From Methanosphaera sp. WGK6 (lineage in GTDB: Archaea; Methanobacteriota; Methanobacteria; Methanobacteriales; Methanobacteriaceae), in contig NZ_JRWK01000004.1 of the NCBI RefSeq assembly GCF_001729965.1, forward strand, positions 97,043 to 161,042: a stretch of DNA of 64,000 bases, written 5' to 3'. Of this stretch, positions 58,768 through 64,000 are shown piece by piece (the first letter of the stretch is position 1; each line of letters begins with the position of its first letter). The position numbers and the translations under genes were made by a program. The notes beneath the pieces are model-generated. The model ran no database searches. It had not been told where the DNA came from and was given only the letters and a program-made list of their open reading frames with translations.

Positions 58768-61700
58768 ATGAATAAAAAAACATATTCTGTGTTCTTATTT
58801 ATTTTACTTGTATTGATATATGGATTAAATAGTGTATCTGCAGAAGATACAAATAATACTAGTATCTTAAGCACTGATACATTAGATGAAAGTCCACAAA
58901 AAATCATAAATTCAGATAATGCTGGTAAAATAATACAGAACAGTACATTTAAAGAAGAAAAGGTAAATAAAACTTTGAAAACAGATACAGTAACTGTAAA
59001 CTCGTATGATGAACTAGTAACTCAGATAAATAATGGAACAAGTGATACAATAGAATTAGCACAAGGCACATACAATGGAAGCAATAGAATTATTATAAAT
59101 AGGAATTTAACAATAAATGGACAAAATTCAATACTTACCGGAAATGGAACTATAATAATAACTTCAACAGTTACAATAGGAAATCTAACATTAAATCAGA
59201 CAAGAATAACCGTAACATCCGATGGGAATCTTACACTAATTAACACAACACACACTAATAATATGGGATTTGTTGATGGAGCAATATACAACAGTGGATA
59301 TCTTACTATAAATAATAGTGTATTTAATAGAAATAATGCAACATATGGTGGTGCAATAAATAACCATGGATATCTTACAGTGGATAATAGTATATTCAAA
59401 GAGAATCATGCATTAATTGGTGGTGCACTATACAATAGTAGAACCAGTATACTTAGTAACAGTAGTTTTATAAGTAATTATGCACCATCTAACATATACA
59501 ACAGTGTTGGTGGTGCAATAAGTAATGATGGACGTCTTGATGTGATTAATTGTTCTTTTACAGGCAACACAGCACTTGATGGTGGTGTAATAGAAACTGC
59601 TCATGGTACTACTTTTATGAGTAACAATATTTTCACTAATAATACTGCAGAAATTACAGGTAGTGTAATCTACAATCATTTTGGTGGAATTAGTATAATG
59701 AGTAACAATACTTTCACTAACAATACAGCACTTGATGGTGGTGTAATTTATAATGAGAATGGAACTAGTATAATTAGTAATAATACGTTCACTAGTAATA
59801 CTGTAAATAGTTATGGTGTTATATATAATAGAGGAAATATTACAATTAATAACAATACCTTCACTAATTGTACTGCAAATAATGAGGGTGGTATACTTTA
59901 TAATGGTTATGGAACTAGTATAGTTAGTAATAATATGTTCACGGGTAGTACTGCAAACAGGGGTAGTGTAGTCTACAATAAGGATTATGGAACTAGTATG
60001 ATTAGTAATAACACGTTTATAAATAGTACTGCAAGTAATGGTGGTGTAATCTACAATAAAGGTAATATTATAATTAATAACAATACCTTCACTAATTGTG
60101 CTGCAAATAATGAGGGTGGTATACTTTATAATGATTATGGAACTAGTATAATTGGTAATAATACGTTCACAGGTAGTACTGCAAAGAGTGGTGGTGTAAT
60201 CTACAATGGTTATGGAACAAGCATAGTTAGTAATAATATGTTCACGGATAGTACTGCAGGTAATGGTGGAGTAATTTATAATAATGAGAATATTACAATT
60301 AATAACAATACCTTCATTAATAGTATTGCAAATAATGAGGGTGGTGTACTTTATAATCATGGAAATATGGTGGTTGGTAATAATAGTTTCAAAGATAACT
60401 ATGCAACATTATATGGTGGTGTAATCTACAATGGTTATGGAACAAGTATTGTTAGTAATAATACGTTCACGGGTAATACTGCAAAGAGTGGTGGTGTAAT
60501 ATTTAGCAATTATTGGTCTATTGATATATGTAACAATATTTTCAAAGATAACTCTGCCACAGAACTTGCAGGTGTAATATATAATCGTGGAAATAGTACA
60601 GTCCGTGATAATATTTTTATTAGTAATAATGCAACTCGAAATGGTGGTGTAATCTACAATGATGAGAATATTACAGTTTATAATAATATTTTCACTGATA
60701 ACCATGTAAATGGTGATGGTGGTGTTATACACAATAGTAATAGGATTACGGTTAGTAATAATACTTTTAAAGATAACTATGCAACACAATATGGTGGTGT
60801 AATCTACAATGATGGTAGGATTAATAATGTAATTAACAATACAATTACTAACAACAATGCTATTAATGGTGGAGCAATCTATACTAATGGTGGAACTAAT
60901 ACTATAAGTAATAATATAATTATTAACAACACGGCAAGTAAAAGTGGAGGAGCAATCTATACTAATGGTGGAACTAATATTATAAGTAACAATACAATTA
61001 CTAATAACACTGTAGGATCAAATGGTGGAGTAATATGTGCTAGTAGTGGTAGTAATACTATAAGTAACAATACCATCACTAATAATACAGCAGGTAATGG
61101 TGGAGTAATATATACTAGTTGTAGAAACAATACTATAAGTAATAATACAATCACTAACAACACGGCAAGTAATGGTGGAGTAATATATAACTACTATGGA
61201 CAAATTATAGTTAATGACAATATTTTTAAGAATAACTATGCAACACAAGATGGTGGAGCAATCTACAATAATGGTGGAACTAATAGAATTGATAATAACA
61301 TTTTCACAAAGAATACTGCAAGTAATAATGGAGTAATATATAATAATGGAACTATTATAGTTAATAATAATACACTAAATAGCAATCAGGTGAAAACAGG
61401 TTTCGTACTATATAATAATGGTAACATATCTATTACTAATAATTTATTTATAAACAATACTGATAACACAAGAGATATGTTATTAAATAATTCAGATACT
61501 AATAAAACAAAGACATTAGTTATTAATAATAACACATACATCGATAATTTACTAGAAGATTCCCTGATAACTAATCAAACATACACATTATCTGGCAATA
61601 ATAGAAATATAACTGTAAATATCGCTTTAAGAGATGTGTATAATGATACAATACGAAATGGAACAATAACAGCATATTCTGATGAAAAAAGTATTGGTGT

Positions 61701-62823
61701 GGGTAATGTAGTGAATGGAACAGCAAATATAACACTAAATTTACAAAATACACGAAATATAACTATAGTATACACAACACTAAACAAAAACTACCAAAAT
61801 ACCACAACAACAATACTAGTAAATGTATATAAAAATAATACTCGTGTCCTAGTAGACCCAGTATTTGGAGTTATTGGAGAAAATATCACATTAACAGCAC
61901 ATGTAACAGATATTAATGATAACCCGTTAACTGGTGGTAATCTTGTATTTAAATTAAATGGTAAAACACTAAGAATTGACGGATCATTTAACAGTACACA
62001 AGCACCACTAAAATTCAGTGTAGTAAATGGACTTGTAACATATACACTAAATGCTGATTTATACCTACGTAATGCTAAAAACTTATCAGCATCATACAGT
62101 GGAACTAATATGTATGCAGAAAATGTATCAGATACAACAATAGCACAAATTGCAAAAAGAAATGCAAATATCACAGTAACAACAGTAAACACCACAAAAC
62201 AAGACACAAATATAACATTCACAGCAGTAGTAACAGATACTACAAGAAATAAACAAAATACTACAGCTATAAATGAGAATGGATATGTCCTATTTAAACT
62301 CAATGGTGTTTCACTAAAAGATAATAATGGTAAAGTAATCAGAGTAAAAGTAGAAAATAACACAGCACAATACACATACCACGTACCTGCTGGAATGACT
62401 AGTACTGATAGCTCAGGAAATCTTAGAAATTATATTGTAGAGGCAGTCTACCAAAATGATATATTCTATCCGGACTCCAGAAATACTACAATATTCAATG
62501 TGGAAAAATCAGATATAACCGTAAATATAAACAATGTACTAATAAATAACTCTACAAAAGTAATAACATCAATCACAGGAAATATCACAGACTACCATGG
62601 AAATCTACTTATAGGAAACAACAAAGTTTGTGTAAAAGTAAATGGAAAAACACTCAAGGATAACAATAACAATACATTATATTTCACAGTAACAAATGGA
62701 ATAATCAATCTCACAAACATAAATACAAATATAAAATCATTTAATAATATAACTATTGTTACTGGTGAAACTAAATCATACAAAGCTGGACAAAATACAA
62801 CTACAAGACTAACAATAGTTTAA
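58768..62823 (+). CDS. Adhesin-like protein, tandem copy 2
   Basis: The 1,351-residue paralog of 54589-58215 has the same signal peptide (MNKKTYSVFLFILLVLIYGL) and C-terminal modules but a much longer beta-helix (about 100-870) with rungs such as NNTFTNCTANNEGGILYNGY, and no Ig-like units between helix and module (residue 1015 starts FGVIGENITLTAHV directly). Copy 1 has extra Ig-like units there. The difference shows exchange of central blocks between conserved ends. Same leader and trailer as copy 1. Confidence 0.86.
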   Translation: MNKKTYSVFLFILLVLIYGLNSVSAEDTNNTSILSTDTLDESPQKIINSDNAGKIIQNSTFKEEKVNKTLKTDTVTVNSYDELVTQINNGTSDTIELAQGTYNGSNRIIINRNLTINGQNSILTGNGTIIITSTVTIGNLTLNQTRITVTSDGNLTLINTTHTNNMGFVDGAIYNSGYLTINNSVFNRNNATYGGAINNHGYLTVDNSIFKENHALIGGALYNSRTSILSNSSFISNYAPSNIYNSVGGAISNDGRLDVINCSFTGNTALDGGVIETAHGTTFMSNNIFTNNTAEITGSVIYNHFGGISIMSNNTFTNNTALDGGVIYNENGTSIISNNTFTSNTVNSYGVIYNRGNITINNNTFTNCTANNEGGILYNGYGTSIVSNNMFTGSTANRGSVVYNKDYGTSMISNNTFINSTASNGGVIYNKGNIIINNNTFTNCAANNEGGILYNDYGTSIIGNNTFTGSTAKSGGVIYNGYGTSIVSNNMFTDSTAGNGGVIYNNENITINNNTFINSIANNEGGVLYNHGNMVVGNNSFKDNYATLYGGVIYNGYGTSIVSNNTFTGNTAKSGGVIFSNYWSIDICNNIFKDNSATELAGVIYNRGNSTVRDNIFISNNATRNGGVIYNDENITVYNNIFTDNHVNGDGGVIHNSNRITVSNNTFKDNYATQYGGVIYNDGRINNVINNTITNNNAINGGAIYTNGGTNTISNNIIINNTASKSGGAIYTNGGTNIISNNTITNNTVGSNGGVICASSGSNTISNNTITNNTAGNGGVIYTSCRNNTISNNTITNNTASNGGVIYNYYGQIIVNDNIFKNNYATQDGGAIYNNGGTNRIDNNIFTKNTASNNGVIYNNGTIIVNNNTLNSNQVKTGFVLYNNGNISITNNLFINNTDNTRDMLLNNSDTNKTKTLVINNNTYIDNLLEDSLITNQTYTLSGNNRNITVNIALRDVYNDTIRNGTITAYSDEKSIGVGNVVNGTANITLNLQNTRNITIVYTTLNKNYQNTTTTILVNVYKNNTRVLVDPVFGVIGENITLTAHVTDINDNPLTGGNLVFKLNGKTLRIDGSFNSTQAPLKFSVVNGLVTYTLNADLYLRNAKNLSASYSGTNMYAENVSDTTIAQIAKRNANITVTTVNTTKQDTNITFTAVVTDTTRNKQNTTAINENGYVLFKLNGVSLKDNNGKVIRVKVENNTAQYTYHVPAGMTSTDSSGNLRNYIVEAVYQNDIFYPDSRNTTIFNVEKSDITVNINNVLINNSTKVITSITGNITDYHGNLLIGNNKVCVKVNGKTLKDNNNNTLYFTVTNGIINLTNINTNIKSFNNITIVTGETKSYKAGQNTTTRLTIV

Positions 62824-63640
62824 AAATAGGGGGAAATACTCATTTTTCTCTTTCTTTTTTATATTTATTCATGACTATTATTAAAACCCTTATTGGATAG
62901 TAATCTTTCATAAGAAACTAAAAAACTTATTTTTTCTAAAATAAACTATTTTTATAGTATTTTTTTTATCAATACATTTTATATTTTTCATTTCTTTATT
63001 AACGAACTCGTTAAATATATAGTTTTAATAGGGTGTTGATAATTATTTAATTAATGTTATTTTTTTTTATTAAAATAGGTGGTTTGTTTGGAGAATTGTT
63101 GTGTTCTCCTTTATAGGTGTGGGTGGTTATTTTTATGATATCGTGTTTTTTTTGGAGTTTTTTGTTTTTTTATAGGATTTGGTGGTGAGTTTTTTTGTCA
63201 GTTTTTTTATAGGATCTTAATTTTTTTTGGTGATAAATTAAGTTCTTGTTAGTTTTTTTTTATAGGATTTTTTTGTATAGTTAACATTTTTCAATGTTTT
63301 TTTTGGGTGATTTTCTCGTTTTTTGCTTTTAGGATGAGATTTTTTCGTGTTTTCTGGTGGTTAGCTGAAAATAGTTTTTTTTATATTGCTTCTTTTTTTT
63401 GTCTATTTTCTTTTACTTTTTTTGTTAGTTTGATTTTTGCACTTTTATTTTGTTTCTTTTCTTTTTGTGCTTTTTATAGGTGTTTTTTTATATATGGGTT
63501 GTTAATTAACATTGTTAATTTTTAGTAGCCACATATTCATGTCACCTAATAATAGATTATACTTCATAGTATTTAAAGGTTGTGTAAAAATAGTATAAGT
63601 TTACTTGAATATTTTAAAGTTTAATTTAATAAATGTTTAA
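62824..63640. other. T/G-rich gene-free stretch with recurring TTTATAGG
   Basis: About 800 bases between converging units. From 63060 to 63520 the plus strand is extremely T-rich with G and few A or C. TTTATAGG occurs five times (63110, 63169, 63206, 63259, 63473), three in the longer form TTTTTATAGGAT. On the minus strand these read as CCTATAAA boxes. An F-rich 72-codon frame here (63307-63525) is a composition artefact. Confidence 0.4.
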
Positions 63641-63677
63641 ATAAAAAAAGAAAGTGTTTTTTAATTTTAAAAACACT
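63641..63677 (-). terminator. Histone gene terminator
   Basis: AGTGTTTTT (63653-63661) pairs perfectly with AAAAACACT (63669-63677), five bases after the histone stop codon, and on the minus strand a T-run (A-run at 63642-63652) follows. Good intrinsic terminator candidate. Confidence 0.65.
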
Positions 63678-63681
63678 GGAT

Positions 63682-63882
63682 TTATTCTTCTGCTAATTCA
63701 ATATCTTCAGCTTTTACGGTTTTACGACCAGCATGTTTTGCATATTGAACTGCATCTGCTGCAATGTCTGTTCCTATGTCTTCTAGGATTTTTGCGAGTG
63801 CTTCTTTAGCATCTTCACTTACTCTTGCTGCTCCTGCGTCTTTGATTATTCTTCCAATTGGTGCTAATGGTAATTCTGCCAT
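63682..63882 (-). CDS. Archaeal histone
   Basis: The 66-residue protein is a complete HMf-type histone fold: [20 protein letters not shown] (helix 1 and loop), the long central helix [30 protein letters not shown], and [14 protein letters not shown] at the end, with the [10 protein letters not shown] loop motif. Such dimers polymerise to wrap chromosomal DNA. AAGGAGATAG lies before the ATG and a TATA box further upstream, as expected for a highly expressed gene. Confidence 0.97.
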   Translation of the reverse strand: MAELPLAPIGRIIKDAGAARVSEDAKEALAKILEDIGTDIAADAVQYAKHAGRKTVKAEDIELAEE

Positions 63883-63889
63883 AAATATC

Positions 63890-63940
63890 TATCTCCTTAA
63901 TTTTTTTCTAATTAAAATATTATTGTTTAAAGTATATAAA
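63890..63940 (-). promoter_or_regulatory. Histone promoter and ribosome site
   Basis: On the minus strand TTTATATACT (63931-63940) is a TATA box about 50 bases before the ATG, and AAGGAGATAG (63890-63899) is the ribosome-binding site. Transcription probably starts near 63908-63912. Confidence 0.7.
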
Positions 63941-64000
63941 GTTATAGCTTAATTAGCTATAATAATCATATTATTTTCTATTTTTTCTTAGAATTATTTT

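Noticed and set aside
59428..60789. Long antisense frames within adhesin copy 2
   Set aside because: Ile/Thr-rich complements of the Asn-rich rungs; no start signals and no independent support.
63307..63525. 72-codon phenylalanine-rich reading frame
   Set aside because: Composition follows directly from the T-rich spacer; no ribosome site and implausible residue usage.

Overview
The window reads as a chromosomal segment of a very AT-rich methanogenic archaeon of the Methanobacteriaceae, most likely Methanosphaera (inference from gene content, not a database match). The pointers are an archaeal histone (63682-63882), an archaeal-type methionine aminopeptidase (5893-6858), a geranylgeranyl-reductase-family flavoprotein (38866-40041), TATA/BRE promoters, and five full-size or partial plus one broken Asn/Thr-rich adhesin-like surface protein built from beta-helix rungs and Ig-like repeats. 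There is one tRNA (Asn, GTT). I see no rRNA and no CRISPR array.

Layout. 1-1201: end of an adhesin and a small membrane-anchored protein. 1362-5834: a McrBC-type restriction operon (EVE-like/AAA McrB, McrC nuclease) followed 24 bases later by a protein of seven AP2-like repeats. 5893-9135: map and small surface or membrane genes. 9136-14084: a scrapyard and defence patch with gene remnants, a HEPN two-gene module with a decayed copy of one partner, an HNH restriction enzyme, and a C5 methyltransferase whose N- and C-terminal halves now lie head to head on opposite strands. 14112-16821: acetyltransferase, small protein, AAA ATPase with a paired operator, DUF2284-like protein. 17283-27824: a 3,513-residue adhesin with 28 tandem Ig-like units. 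28192-32912: second AAA ATPase and an adhesin gene broken by a TAA and lacking a normal start. 33297-38674: flavodoxin, nicotinamide phosphoribosyltransferase, MFS transporter, tRNA-Asn, a frameshifted YczE-like gene, small proteins. 38866-42786: flavoprotein, unknown protein, third AAA ATPase, VapBC pair. 43301-46794: heterodimeric ABC exporter. 47082-51680: adhesin and flavoprotein. 52013-54262: decayed tyrosine recombinase beside a two-domain hsdS that has no start codon. 54589-62823: two tandemly duplicated adhesins with duplicated leaders. 63682-63882: histone.

How the genes fit together. Two themes dominate: variable cell-surface proteins, which carry recombinogenic repeats and shared C-terminal modules, and DNA restriction or toxin systems in different stages of decay or rearrangement. 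Three paralogous AAA+winged-helix ATPases are scattered among them. Two of these have a pair of identical operator-like elements 64-65 bases apart at the same distance from the start codon, but with unrelated sequence, suggesting self-regulation by co-evolved DNA-binding domains. The best candidates for something undescribed are that ATPase/operator family, the McrBC-linked seven-repeat protein, and the HEPN plus 107-residue partner pair.
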